Assembly (NCBI GenBank): GCA_016711805.1
Contig: JADJSH010000022.1
Location: 1 to 56,109, forward strand
DNA from: Bacteroidota bacterium
GTDB lineage: Bacteria; Bacteroidota; Bacteroidia; B-17B0; Aurantibacillaceae
Length of the DNA stretch: 56,109 bases
Reading direction: 5' to 3'
This document shows, in pieces, positions 24,774-33,393 of the stretch. The stretch's first letter is position 1. Every line of letters starts with the position of its first letter. Made by a program: the position numbers and the translations under genes. The notes below the pieces were generated by a model. The model was given only the letters and a program-made list of their open reading frames with translations, searched no databases and had not been told where the DNA came from.

Positions 24774-24983
24774 ATGAAAAAAAACATGGGTAACATCGAC
24801 AAGATTATTAGAATATTAATAACAATTGTTGTTGCGGTATTATTCTTTACAAACATTATTTCAGGAACTCTAGGAATTGTACTTTTAGTATTAGCTAGTG
24901 TGTTTGTTTTAACTAGTGTAATGAGTTTTTGCCCTCTTTATACCTTAGTTGGCATTAATACTTGCCCTAAAGACAAGCAATAG
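24774..24983 (+). CDS. DUF2892-family (YgaP-type transmembrane) protein
   Basis: 69 residues: KKNMGNIDKIIRILITIVVA is the classical DUF2892 opening, two membrane helices follow, and the end is SFCPLYTLVGINTCP. Two Cys are in the C-terminal segment, as in many members. The family is mostly seen fused to, or next to, rhodaneses. It has its own S-box promoter and ends at a strong terminator. Confidence 0.85.
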   Translation: MKKNMGNIDKIIRILITIVVAVLFFTNIISGTLGIVLLVLASVFVLTSVMSFCPLYTLVGINTCPKDKQ

Positions 24984-25002
24984 GATTAATTAATTAAATA
25001 TT

Positions 25003-25032
25003 ACAAAAGCCTCTATTTATAGGGGCTTTTGT
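25003..25032 (+). terminator. Rho-independent terminator after the DUF2892 gene
   Basis: ACAAAAGCCTCTA pairs with TAGGGGCTTTTGT around a TTTA loop, with one G-T pair. T-rich sequence follows. It separates the small membrane genes from the secreted protein gene at 25100. Confidence 0.85.
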
Positions 25033-25038
25033 GTTTTA

Positions 25039-25083
25039 TGTAACCTATGTAACAGAGTTTAAAATTCATGCTGATTAACTTTG
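25039..25083 (+). promoter_or_regulatory. S-box promoter of the secreted T9SS protein
   Basis: TGTAACCTATGTAACA (25039-25054) is centred 29.5 bp before TAACTTTG (25076-25083), a full -7 match. The start codon follows at 25100, giving a leader of about 11 nt. Confidence 0.6.
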
Positions 25084-25099
25084 ACGAAAATTTATCACT

Positions 25100-26707
25100 A
25101 TGAAGACTAAAATATTAATGATTGCTTTTATAGCATCAATGTTATTTGGCTATGCTCAAACTATTCCATTTGATTATTCAGTTAAATTAAAACCATTTAC
25201 TATTTCAAATCTTTCTGGATTACATTCTTATGTGGTAGCTCAATCAGGCGGAAAGTGGTTGATTATTGGTGGAAGAAAAGATGGATTGCATGCTCGTCAA
25301 CCATTTAACGCTTTTCCTGCAGCTAGTAATAATACAGATATTTATGTTGTTGATGTTAATACTCAACAGTTTTGGACATCTCCAGTGACTGTTTTAGCAA
25401 CAGGTTTAGCTGAGCAAATGCAGTCTACTAATATGAATTTTTATCAAGATGAAGATTCATTGTATATGATTGGAGGTTATGGTTATAGCGCCACCGCTGC
25501 TGATCATATTACATATCCTAATCTAACATCCGTTTCAGTAAGTGGTTTAATAAATGCTGTCGTTAATGGAGCTTCCATAATTCCGTACTTCAAACAAATA
25601 ACTGATCAAAATTTTGCAGTTAATGGTGGGCAATTGGGTAAAATTGATTCTACTTTTTATTTAGTGGGCGGGCATCGATTTGATGGAAGGTATAATCCAA
25701 TGGGAAATCCAACTTATACTCAAACCTATGTGGATGGCTTAAAGAAATTCAAGATTAATAATTCAGGAACTCAATTAAGTTATACTAACTATACTTTGAT
25801 TATAGATCAAGCCCATCTTCATAGAAGAGATTATAATTTGATGCCTCAAATATTTCCAAACGGAGAAGAAGGTTATACCATTTCTTCAGGGGTGTTTCAA
25901 ATAGGAGTTGATTTGCCATTTTTGTATCCTGTTGATATTAAAAAAAGCGGACATACTCCAGTGACTTCATTTAATCAATATTTAAGTAACTATCATTCTG
26001 CTAAAGCTTCCTTATATGACAGTGTGAATAATGTAATGCATTCCATTTTCTTTGGAGGGATGAGCCAATATTCTTATGTTAATAATGTTTTAACTCAAGA
26101 TAATAATGTCCCTTTTGTAAAAACAATCAGCAGAGTATCACGAGATGCAAGTGGGAATTTACAAGAGAATGTGTTTTTGACTCAAATGCCAGCTTTATTA
26201 GGTGCTAGTGCTGAGTTTATTCATAATCACTCTATTCCTCATTATAAATCTGAGGTTGTAAAACTATCTAAAATCACAGCTGATTCAGTTTTAATTGGCC
26301 ACATTTATGGTGGAATTTATAGTCCTCAAATAGATGCGTTTACTGCTAATAATACAGGTGTTACAAATGCACATAATGTGATATACGAAGTATGGTTGGT
26401 AAAAGATCAAGTAACAGGTTTATTGCCTTTAGATGGAAAAAATCCATTAAAGTTAAATGTATATCCAAATCCAAGTAAATCACAATTAAGTTTGAATATG
26501 GATTTACCTTATAAAGGTAATTTAGAATTATATGTAACAGATGTAACGGGTAAAATTGTTTCTGAGAAATATTTTACGGATTTGCAAAAAGGAAAGCAAT
26601 CATTAAATATCTCAAATAGTATAAAATTGACAAAAGGTGTTTATTTTTTCAATTTCACCTTTGATGGTAAGTATAGTGCCGTTGAAAAAGTAGTAATAGT
26701 GGATTAG
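25100..26707 (+). CDS. Secreted beta-propeller-like protein with T9SS sorting tail
   Basis: 535 residues. The first 20 form a signal peptide (MKTKILMIAFIASMLFGYAQ). The body has Kelch-like repeats with glycine pairs (LIIGGRKDG, YMIGGYGYS, YLVGGHRFDG, IFFGGMSQYS), as in a six-bladed propeller. The last 80 residues are a type A T9SS C-terminal domain (LNVYPNPSKSQLSL to VEKVVIVD). It is therefore exported and anchored or released at the cell surface. Ligand or enzymatic role unknown. Expression from an S-box promoter links this surface protein to sulfur metabolism. Confidence 0.85.
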   Translation: MKTKILMIAFIASMLFGYAQTIPFDYSVKLKPFTISNLSGLHSYVVAQSGGKWLIIGGRKDGLHARQPFNAFPAASNNTDIYVVDVNTQQFWTSPVTVLATGLAEQMQSTNMNFYQDEDSLYMIGGYGYSATAADHITYPNLTSVSVSGLINAVVNGASIIPYFKQITDQNFAVNGGQLGKIDSTFYLVGGHRFDGRYNPMGNPTYTQTYVDGLKKFKINNSGTQLSYTNYTLIIDQAHLHRRDYNLMPQIFPNGEEGYTISSGVFQIGVDLPFLYPVDIKKSGHTPVTSFNQYLSNYHSAKASLYDSVNNVMHSIFFGGMSQYSYVNNVLTQDNNVPFVKTISRVSRDASGNLQENVFLTQMPALLGASAEFIHNHSIPHYKSEVVKLSKITADSVLIGHIYGGIYSPQIDAFTANNTGVTNAHNVIYEVWLVKDQVTGLLPLDGKNPLKLNVYPNPSKSQLSLNMDLPYKGNLELYVTDVTGKIVSEKYFTDLQKGKQSLNISNSIKLTKGVYFFNFTFDGKYSAVEKVVIVD

Positions 26708-26740
26708 AATTTGCCAACTTTAATTGAAAAATATAATTGA

Positions 26741-27430
26741 CTATTTAAACTTTAACATATACTGATACTTAAGTGTCGTTGTATCTTGAGTAGCTAAATT
26801 AAATCCAGCCAATTTCATTTCATTAATAACGATTTGTGGTTCAATTTTCATGTCGTTTGGCGGACCATGTTCAAAATCTCCTTTCTTAAAATCAACAATG
26901 ACCATTTCTCCATTTGGCTTTAACCCTTTTTTTACCATTGAAAAATAATCTTTTCTATTTTCAATGTGATGATACACGTCAACCATAAGCACAATATCAG
27001 CTTCTTGGTCTGTTATAGGAGGTTTTTCATACTCTGCTTTTCTTGAAGCGATATTCATTTTTTTCTCAGATACAATTCGTTCATCTATGTATTTAATAAA
27101 TCGCTCATCAACATCCGCTGCTATAATTTTGGCAGATGGTTCATTCATTTTAAATTCAAAATAGCCAGTACCAGCACCAATATCAATAATGGTTTTGTTT
27201 TTTAAATTACCTAAAAAACGAATGACTTCATCAGGTTTTTGCCATTCGTTTCTGTCAGCAGATTCAAAGTTTTTCACTAAATCTTCAAACGACGATTTGT
27301 TCATGTGATGATTGGCGTGTCCGTGTTTGTGTTCGTGCCCTTCTTTTGATTCATGATGGTTATGTTCGTTGTTTGATTGACAACCTAATAGGATAATTAA
27401 TGAACTTAAAATAGTTACTGATTTTAACAT
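26741..27430 (-). CDS. Lipoprotein with class I SAM-methyltransferase domain and His-rich linker
   Basis: About 229 residues from the ATG at 27430 (MLKSVTILSSLIILLGC). The upstream in-frame start is rejected because the lipoprotein signal begins here and a TAACTTTG box lies just before it. After the lipobox Cys comes a linker very rich in His (HNHHESKEGHEHKHGHANHH), then a Rossmann methyltransferase domain with motif I IIDIGAGTGYFEFK, motif II AADVDERF and DIVLMVDVYHHIE. Such a domain outside the cytoplasm lacks an obvious SAM supply. The His-rich stretch suggests metal binding. Substrate unknown. Confidence 0.78.
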   Translation of the reverse strand: MLKSVTILSSLIILLGCQSNNEHNHHESKEGHEHKHGHANHHMNKSSFEDLVKNFESADRNEWQKPDEVIRFLGNLKNKTIIDIGAGTGYFEFKMNEPSAKIIAADVDERFIKYIDERIVSEKKMNIASRKAEYEKPPITDQEADIVLMVDVYHHIENRKDYFSMVKKGLKPNGEMVIVDFKKGDFEHGPPNDMKIEPQIVINEMKLAGFNLATQDTTTLKYQYMLKFK

Positions 27431-27450
27431 AATGTTGTGTTTTGAGATTG

Positions 27451-27458
27451 CAAAGTTA
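27451..27458 (-). promoter_or_regulatory. -7 box of the lipoprotein methyltransferase gene
   Basis: TAACTTTG on the minus strand, about 20 bp before the ATG at 27430, matches TAnnTTTG. No S-box or F-box lies at the activator distance; a TTG trinucleotide about 16 bp upstream could be a -33 element. Confidence 0.45.
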
Positions 27459-27505
27459 GTCATATAATTTATATCAATATTATTTTTAACTTGCTTCTTG
27501 ATAAA

Positions 27506-28069
27506 ATGCAAACTCTTTTAAAACATATTCAATTGATTCATCCTATTTCTAAGGAAGCCGAAAAGGCTTTGTTAGAAATTAGTAAAGAAGTTCATTTTCA
27601 AAAAGGAACGGATGTGCAATTGATTGGACATACGTGTAAAACCATTTATTTTGTAAAAGAAGGTTGCGTTCGTATTTATTATTTTAAAGAAGATATAGAT
27701 ATTACAGAAAGCTTTGAATTTGAAAATGCCTTTGTTGCTAGAGCTGAAAGTTTATTTACAGGAAAGCCTTCTTTAAAAGCTATCCAAGCCATTGAAGATT
27801 CTTCTTTAATTGCGATTGATTCAAATAAATTATTTCAATTATTTGATAAACATCATGATTTGGAACGCTTATTTCGTAAAATTATAGAGGCATCTTATGT
27901 GAACACGGTTAATCGTATTGAAAGTTTACAGTTTCACACAGCTGACGAACGTTACCATGATTTATTAAAAGAACACAAAGATGTTTTAAAAAGAGTTCCT
28001 TTAAAATATATTGCCTCTTATTTAGGAATTACTCCAGTGAGTTTGAGCAGAATTCGCGCTCAAAAATAA
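27506..28069 (+). CDS. CRP/FNR-family transcription regulator
   Basis: 187 residues from the ATG at 27506 (the upstream TTG is less likely). The N-terminal cyclic-nucleotide-binding fold (HFQKGTDVQLIG, IYFVKEGCVRIYYF) is followed by a short HTH ending KYIASYLGITPVSLSRIRAQK. The recognition helix has P-V-S-L-S-R where CRP has R-E-T-V-G-R, so the Glu that reads G in TGA is missing. The truncated-looking C-terminus is normal for Bacteroidota members. No Cys cluster for an iron-sulfur centre. It is divergent from the lipoprotein methyltransferase and followed by a methyltransferase with a near-palindromic operator, a possible target. Confidence 0.85.
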   Translation: MQTLLKHIQLIHPISKEAEKALLEISKEVHFQKGTDVQLIGHTCKTIYFVKEGCVRIYYFKEDIDITESFEFENAFVARAESLFTGKPSLKAIQAIEDSSLIAIDSNKLFQLFDKHHDLERLFRKIIEASYVNTVNRIESLQFHTADERYHDLLKEHKDVLKRVPLKYIASYLGITPVSLSRIRAQK

Positions 28070-28072
28070 TTT

Positions 28073-28117
28073 CTTATCATATGTAAAGTAGTTTCGTTTT
28101 TTCATATTGTAATTTTG
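28073..28117 (+). promoter_or_regulatory. Promoter of the Cys-tailed methyltransferase with a third operator type
   Basis: The near-palindrome CTTATCATATGTAAAG (28073-28088) is centred 29.5 bp before TAATTTTG (28110-28117). It is neither an F-box nor an S-box but has the same 16-bp size and position, so the CRP-type regulator encoded just upstream may bind it. Single occurrence. Confidence 0.4.
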
Positions 28118-28169
28118 ATTTCATAAAACACTTAACTAGTGTTAAAAATGAAAATTAAAACTCTTTAAT

Positions 28170-28901
28170 ATGAAAAATTTAAAAGAACATTGGAATACTG
28201 TTTATTCAAAATCAAACACTCATAAACATACTTGGACGCAGGATGTGCCAAGAACAACATTATCTATGTTGGATTCATTAAAGCTGAGTAAAGAGGTTGA
28301 AATTATTGATGTAGGTGGTGGCGACTCTTCACTCGTTGATAATTTACTAGGGCTTGGTTATAAAAACATAACAGTATTAGATATCAGTGAAGAAGCTTTA
28401 AATATTACTAAGAAAAGATTAGGAGATAATGCTCATTATATTAAATGGGTGGTATCTGATATTACTGAGTATAGAACGGATAAAAAGTATGATGTATGGA
28501 TTGATAGAGCAGCTTTTCACTTTTTAAAAGATGAAACATCTATTTTAACATATTTAAATCTTGTGAATACTAGTGTGTCCGAGAATGGTTATTTATTGAT
28601 GGCTGCATTTAGCGATAAAGGACCAACTAAATGCTCAGGTCTTGAAGTGAGGCAATATAGTAATGAAAATTTAACCTCATTGTTCGAATCTAATTTTAAT
28701 AGAGAAAGATGTGTTTTTGAAGATCATACAACTCCATCACAAATGAATCAAAATTTTATTTATCTTTTACTGAAACGAAGAAAGTTAGGGTTAATTCCAT
28801 TACACAATAATGCTGCTGATGAGTTTGTAACCTACCAAAGCACCAATGCTTTAAGCACTGAGGGCTCATGTGATGTTAATAGCAAAGGCTGTTGCTGTTA
28901 A
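28170..28901 (+). CDS. Class I SAM-dependent methyltransferase with Cys-rich C-terminus
   Basis: 243-residue cytosolic protein. It starts LKEHWNTVYSKSNTHKHTW, typical of small-molecule methyltransferases of the tellurite/thiopurine group, with motif I EIIDVGGGDSSLVD, motif II VLDISEEAL and WIDRAAFHFL. The last ten residues, CDVNSKGCCC, carry four Cys, which resembles the tails of thiol- or metalloid-binding methyltransferases. Possible substrates are sulfide, selenium or tellurium species; none is proven. A weak hairpin-like stretch follows before the next methyltransferase at 28941. Confidence 0.82.
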   Translation: MKNLKEHWNTVYSKSNTHKHTWTQDVPRTTLSMLDSLKLSKEVEIIDVGGGDSSLVDNLLGLGYKNITVLDISEEALNITKKRLGDNAHYIKWVVSDITEYRTDKKYDVWIDRAAFHFLKDETSILTYLNLVNTSVSENGYLLMAAFSDKGPTKCSGLEVRQYSNENLTSLFESNFNRERCVFEDHTTPSQMNQNFIYLLLKRRKLGLIPLHNNAADEFVTYQSTNALSTEGSCDVNSKGCCC

Positions 28902-28940
28902 GACTTGCTATTAGTGTAGCTTTTTTATATACATTTACAT

Positions 28941-29387
28941 ATGATTAAAGTAAAACGTTTAGACATTATATATGTTACCATTCAATTTATTTTATTAACC
29001 ATTTTTTATATTCCTTTTTTCTCGAATGTATTTCAAACTCCACTTATCGTCAAATATGCTGGAGCAATTGTTTCAATACTTGGCTTTTTAATTATTTTAA
29101 TTGCTATTTTGCAATTAAGTAAAAGCCTAACTCCATTTCCAACACCTAAAGAAAATGGAGTTTTAATTAATACAGGATTGTATAAATATGTTCGTCATCC
29201 TATTTATTCAGGGATATTTATGGCAGCTATAGGTATTGCTTTTTATACTGGTAGTTATTGGCAATTGGCAATTTCATTGATATTACTCATCTTGTTTTAT
29301 TATAAGTCAAAATATGAGGAATCTCTTTTGATTGAAAAGTACAATGAGTATGAGAATTACAAAAAAGGTACTCGCCGATTTTTTTGA
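28941..29387 (+). CDS. Isoprenylcysteine carboxyl methyltransferase-family membrane protein
   Basis: 148-residue membrane protein with four to five helices and the ICMT/PEMT signature YKYVRHPIYSGIF followed by EESLLIEKYNEYENYKKGTRRF. In bacteria these enzymes methylate lipids or small thiols; the substrate here is unknown. It follows another methyltransferase by about 40 bp and ends before a convergent terminator. Confidence 0.85.
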   Translation: MIKVKRLDIIYVTIQFILLTIFYIPFFSNVFQTPLIVKYAGAIVSILGFLIILIAILQLSKSLTPFPTPKENGVLINTGLYKYVRHPIYSGIFMAAIGIAFYTGSYWQLAISLILLILFYYKSKYEESLLIEKYNEYENYKKGTRRFF

Positions 29388-29414
29388 TTTTCGAAGCTGT
29401 ATATCGTATAACAA

Positions 29415-29447
29415 AAACGCATCGTTTCTTTTGAAAACGATGCGTTT
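29415..29447. terminator. Bidirectional terminator between convergent genes
   Basis: AAACGCATCGTTT (29415-29427) pairs perfectly with AAACGATGCGTTT (29435-29447). A-rich and T-rich flanks allow use by both the ICMT gene and the fasciclin gene. Confidence 0.8.
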
Positions 29448-29463
29448 AAGAATTTGTCAAAAA

Positions 29464-29978
29464 TTATTTTGGCATTACTACCGAATCAATAACGTGCACT
29501 ACACCGTTACTTGCAGTTAAATCTGTGGCTGTAACAACTGCTTTGCCACCTTTTTCGTCAGTTAAAATTACTTTACCATTTTCTAAGGTAACAATTAAGT
29601 TTTCTCCTTGCACTGTTTTTACAACTGCTTACCTTTTCCGGCTTTAATAGCAGCTAAAACATCACTTGCTTTTAAATTACCTGCAACTACATGATAAGTT
29701 AATAACTTTACTAAAGCTTCTTTACTTTCTGGTTTTAATAAATTTTCTACAGTTCCTTTAGGTAACTTATCAAACGCACTATTTGATGGAGCAAATACTG
29801 TGAAAGGTCCTTTACCTTTTAATGTAGTAACTAAATCAGCTGCTTTTACTGCTGCCACTAAAGTGGTATGATCTTTAGAACTTATTGCAATATCAACTAC
29901 ATCTGATGTTTGAGCATTAGCAAATCCTGTGAAAATTAAAGATAAAGCTACTAGAACTGGTTTCAAATTTTTTTTCAT
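29464..29978 (-). CDS. Secreted fasciclin-domain protein, frameshifted as written
   Basis: The open part (29619-29978) encodes a signal peptide (MKKNLKPVLVALSLIFTGFANA) and most of a fasciclin domain (GPFTVFAPSNSAFDKLP, LVKLLTYHVVAGNL). It then stops at GKGKQL. Adding one A to the AAG at about 29632 gives GKGKAVVKTVQGENL and continues in frame through GGKAVVTATDLTASNG to VIDSVVMPK and a stop at 29464, exactly the rest of a single-FAS1 protein of about 171 residues. The protein is a surface or periplasmic adhesion-type domain. The break is likely a base-calling error. Confidence 0.85.
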
Positions 29979-30396
29979 GTCTTTTTTATTTTAGTTAATT
30001 TATAAATACAAACTTGTATTTTCATCTATATAACATCATTTCTTTGATATAGTTTAAAATATAATTAAAATTTCTAGAATACTTAAATATGTTACATTTT
30101 CCTGGCACTCTAGACAAATTGAATTTATTACTCTTTCAGATAATTGATAAGATTAACGAATTCACGTAAAGTATATTGAGATTATTTGCGGGACAGCTTA
30201 CTAGTTTTTTAATCGTGTAAGAATAAATCAAATGATGATTGTATTGTCTTAAAACTTTATTTGTATTCATTCAACAATTAAAATCAGTGCTTTTGATGAT
30301 TATTGTCAGTAAGTAAAACTACCATTTGAAAGTTTTATATCTAACTTTATCTTATCCTGTTCATTTATATATAGTACATGATTTAATACAATTATT
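29979..30396. other. 418-bp intergenic region with a 16-bp palindrome
   Basis: No gene seen. Just upstream of the fasciclin gene, AATACAAACTTGTATT (30005-30020) is a perfect palindrome with 7-bp arms. It could be an operator for fasciclin and contains a possible -7 (AAGTTTG on the minus strand). An F-box at 30297 and a -7-like TAACTTTA (30342-30349) precede the dnaJ gene. Confidence 0.4.
30297..30308 (+). promoter_or_regulatory. F-box upstream of the cbpA-like gene
   Basis: TGATTATTGTCA lies about 95 bp before the ATG. The nearest good -7 box, TAACTTTA at 30342, starts about 39.5 bp from its centre, one helical turn more than usual. Confidence 0.4.
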
Positions 30397-31308
30397 ATGG
30401 AATTCATTGATTACTATAAAATATTAGAAATTCAAAAAACCTCTACTGAGGCAGATATTAAAGCTGCTTATCGTAAGTTGGCTCGAAAGTATCATCCCGA
30501 TTTAAATCCGAATGATGAAAATGCTAAAAAGAAATTTCAGCAAATAAACGAAGCCAATGAGGTCTTAAGCGATCCTGAAAAAAGAAAGAAATACGATAAG
30601 TATGGTAAGGATTGGAAGCATGCGGATGAGTTTGAAAAAGCGAATCAACAACAATCTCAATCACGAACTAGTGCTGGCGGGCAACAATCCTACGGAAGCA
30701 GTGGTGGAGATTTTTCTGGAGACTTCTCTGAGTTTTTTGAATCAATGTATGGCTCTGGTGCTGGAGGAAGAACCAAACAAACTAAATTCAGAGGTCAGGA
30801 TTTAAATGCTGAGTTACATTTGAATTTAATGGATGTTTATAAATCACAACAGCAAACATTAACAGTTAATGGTAAAAATATCCGTTTAACTATTCCTGCA
30901 GGTGTTGAGAATGGACAAGTTATTAAAATTTCCGGGCATGGAACTCCTGGCGCAAATGGTGGACCAAGTGGAGATTTATATATTACGTTTACCATTGCAA
31001 ATCATCCTAAATTTAAACGAGAAGGAAGTAATTTATATGCTACTGTAGATTTAGATTTATATACAGCTATGTTAGGAGGCGATTTACAAGTAGATACTCT
31101 GGATGGAAAAGTGAAATTAAAAGTGGCGCCAGAAACGCAAAGTAACACAAAGGTTAAATTAAAAGGCAAAGGATTTCCTGTTTATAAAAAAGAGGGTGAG
31201 TTTGGTGATTTATATATCGCATACAATGTTAAGCTTCCTACTAATTTAACCGAAAAAGAAAAAGAATTATTTACTGAATTATCTAAATTGAGAGCAAATG
31301 GAAACTAG
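30397..31308 (+). CDS. cbpA: DnaJ/CbpA-type co-chaperone
   Basis: 303 residues. J domain at 4-70 with the HPD motif in KYHPDLNPN, a Gly/Ser/Gln-rich linker with FSEFFESMYGSG, and two C-terminal substrate domains without the zinc-finger of true DnaJ (IPAGVENGQVIKISGHG, LKGKGFPVY). This is the CbpA class, a DnaK co-chaperone used under stress or stationary phase. It overlaps the downstream modulator gene by 11 bp. Confidence 0.93.
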   Translation: MEFIDYYKILEIQKTSTEADIKAAYRKLARKYHPDLNPNDENAKKKFQQINEANEVLSDPEKRKKYDKYGKDWKHADEFEKANQQQSQSRTSAGGQQSYGSSGGDFSGDFSEFFESMYGSGAGGRTKQTKFRGQDLNAELHLNLMDVYKSQQQTLTVNGKNIRLTIPAGVENGQVIKISGHGTPGANGGPSGDLYITFTIANHPKFKREGSNLYATVDLDLYTAMLGGDLQVDTLDGKVKLKVAPETQSNTKVKLKGKGFPVYKKEGEFGDLYIAYNVKLPTNLTEKEKELFTELSKLRANGN

Positions 31309-31597
31309 AGATTTAATATTAATAGAACATTTTTGTGCCAATCACGAGCTTGAGTTTTCATTTATTGATTCTTTACATCAATTTGGATTAATTGAAGTGA
31401 TTATTCATGATGACCAAAAATATTTGCATCAAGAGCAATTAAAAGAGGTTGAAAAAATGATGCGTATGCATTATGAGTTGGATATTAATATGGAAGGTAT
31501 AGATGTGATTTCTCATTTACTAAAACGTGTGAATAGTTTGCAAGATGAGTTAAGAATAACACAAAATAAATTAAGATTATACGAAAACGAAGATTAA
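31298..31597 (+). CDS. cbpM: CbpM-like chaperone modulator
   Basis: 99-residue MerR-HTH-like protein. It starts METRDLILIEHFCANHELEF and contains QLKEVEKMMRMHYELDINMEGID, the pattern of CbpM, which binds the CbpA J domain and inhibits it. A short C-terminal coiled coil follows (LLKRVNSLQDELRITQNKLRLYE). Overlap with the cbpA stop supports translational coupling. Confidence 0.85.
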   Translation: METRDLILIEHFCANHELEFSFIDSLHQFGLIEVIIHDDQKYLHQEQLKEVEKMMRMHYELDINMEGIDVISHLLKRVNSLQDELRITQNKLRLYENED

Positions 31598-31611
31598 TAT
31601 TTAAAGGATTT

Positions 31612-33390
31612 ATGACAAACGAATACACAAAATATTTATTCTTTACAGGAAAAGGTGGAGTAGGTAAAACATCATTAGCTTGCGCAACTGCAGTTGAATT
31701 AGCAGATAAAGGAAAAAAAGTATTGTTAATTAGTACAGACCCTGCTTCTAATTTAGAAGATGTATTGGGGTGTTCGGTTTTAGATAAAATTACTGCTCAC
31801 AAAGAGTTACCTAATTTATTTACAATCAATATTAATCCGGATACTTCTGCCGATGAGTATAGAGAAAGAGCAATAGAACCTTTAAAGAATAATGCTTCGT
31901 CTGAAGAGATTCATAAAATTAAAGAAGGATTATCAGGTGCATGTACTACTGAGATTGCTTCTTTCGATGAATTTTCAAGGTTTATAACTGGCGAAGGTAA
32001 TCCCGAAAACTACGATACCATTATTTTTGATACAGCTCCAACTGGCCATACAATTCGTTTGTTAGAATTGCCAGCTGCTTGGGATGATTTTTTAGATAAA
32101 AATCCGGGAGGAGCATCATGCATTGGTCCTTCTACAGCTTTGAAAAGCAGTAAGGATAGATATAAGAAAGTTATTACGAGTTTAAGAGATCCAAAACAAA
32201 CAACCTTCTTTTTAGTTTCTCGAACCGAAAAAGCATCTCTAAAAGAAGCCAATCGAACTAGTATCGAGTTGAAAGCTTTAGGTTTAGCAAATCAAAAGTT
32301 ATTAATTAACGGAGTTTATGATGCCATTGATAAAAGTGATGAATTAGGCGCCAAAATTGAAGCTATTGCTAAAAAGCAAATGTCTGAAATGCCTGAAGCT
32401 TTAAAGGCATTAGAAAGATTAGATTATCCTTTGTTGCCCTATAATGTTTTGGGTGTACAAAAATTAAGATCTTTATTTAATAAGGATTTACAAAAAATAA
32501 TCATTGATAAAGAAATTGCTATAGGTCAGGAAACAACCAATACTTTAAGTAATCTTCATGAATTAGTAGATGCTTTAGAATCAGGTGGAAATCATGGATT
32601 AATAATGACCATGGGTAAAGGTGGCGTAGGTAAAACCATTGTAGCGGCTTCCATTGCAACAATGCTAGCTAATAGAGGGCACGAAGTGCTTTTAACAACA
32701 ACTGATCCGGCAGCTCATGTGAAAGATTTTATAAATCAATTAGACGAATTGCCTACAACATTAACGGTTGAGCGTATAGATCCAAAAGTAGAAACTAAAG
32801 TTTATACGGATAAAATATTTGAACAAAAAAGTAAAAACTTAAACGAAGAAGCTAAGAAATTATTAGCCGAAGATTTAAAGTCACCTTGTAACGAAGAAGT
32901 TGCAGTATTTAACGCGTTTTCAAAAGCGATTAATAAAGCTAAGCGACAGTTTGTTGTGATGGATACAGCTCCAACAGGACACACTCTTTTATTATTAGAT
33001 ACAACAGGAAAATATAATCAAGAGATTTTAAAAACAACCACTTTAAACCCAGATAGAATTACAACGCCGTATATGACTTTACAAGATGGTAACTTTGCTA
33101 AAATATTATTGATAGCCTTACCAGAAACTACTCCAATGCGAGAAGCGGAAGCTTTACAAAATGATTTAAAAAGAGCAGGCATTGTCCCATATGGTTGGGT
33201 AATTAATCAATGTTTGTCGGCGGTTAAAAATATAAAAGACCCTCTATTAATGAAGCGTGCTTCTAATGAAGAGTCCATTATTAAAAATATTAAAGAGAAT
33301 TTAACGAGTAGAACTTATATTTTGCCCTACATACCCGAAGAAAAATTATTACCTGCTATTTTATCAATTTATGATACGGTAGAGCAATAG
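31612..33390 (+). CDS. arsA: ArsA-like (TRC40/GET3-related) ATPase, two-domain
   Basis: 592-residue cytosolic ATPase with duplicated halves. Walker A loops are FFTGKGGVGKTSLA near residue 13 and TMGKGGVGKTIVA near residue 335. Each half has a DTAPTGHT motif, the ArsA/TRC40 signature. ArsA energises the arsenite pump ArsB, but no arsB, arsR or arsC is seen here. It follows cbpM by 14 bp. Co-transcription with a J-protein and its modulator suggests a protein-targeting or metal-thiol role instead of arsenic efflux, though this is only inference. Confidence 0.88.
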   Translation: MTNEYTKYLFFTGKGGVGKTSLACATAVELADKGKKVLLISTDPASNLEDVLGCSVLDKITAHKELPNLFTININPDTSADEYRERAIEPLKNNASSEEIHKIKEGLSGACTTEIASFDEFSRFITGEGNPENYDTIIFDTAPTGHTIRLLELPAAWDDFLDKNPGGASCIGPSTALKSSKDRYKKVITSLRDPKQTTFFLVSRTEKASLKEANRTSIELKALGLANQKLLINGVYDAIDKSDELGAKIEAIAKKQMSEMPEALKALERLDYPLLPYNVLGVQKLRSLFNKDLQKIIIDKEIAIGQETTNTLSNLHELVDALESGGNHGLIMTMGKGGVGKTIVAASIATMLANRGHEVLLTTTDPAAHVKDFINQLDELPTTLTVERIDPKVETKVYTDKIFEQKSKNLNEEAKKLLAEDLKSPCNEEVAVFNAFSKAINKAKRQFVVMDTAPTGHTLLLLDTTGKYNQEILKTTTLNPDRITTPYMTLQDGNFAKILLIALPETTPMREAEALQNDLKRAGIVPYGWVINQCLSAVKNIKDPLLMKRASNEESIIKNIKENLTSRTYILPYIPEEKLLPAILSIYDTVEQ

Positions 33391-33393
33391 TTA

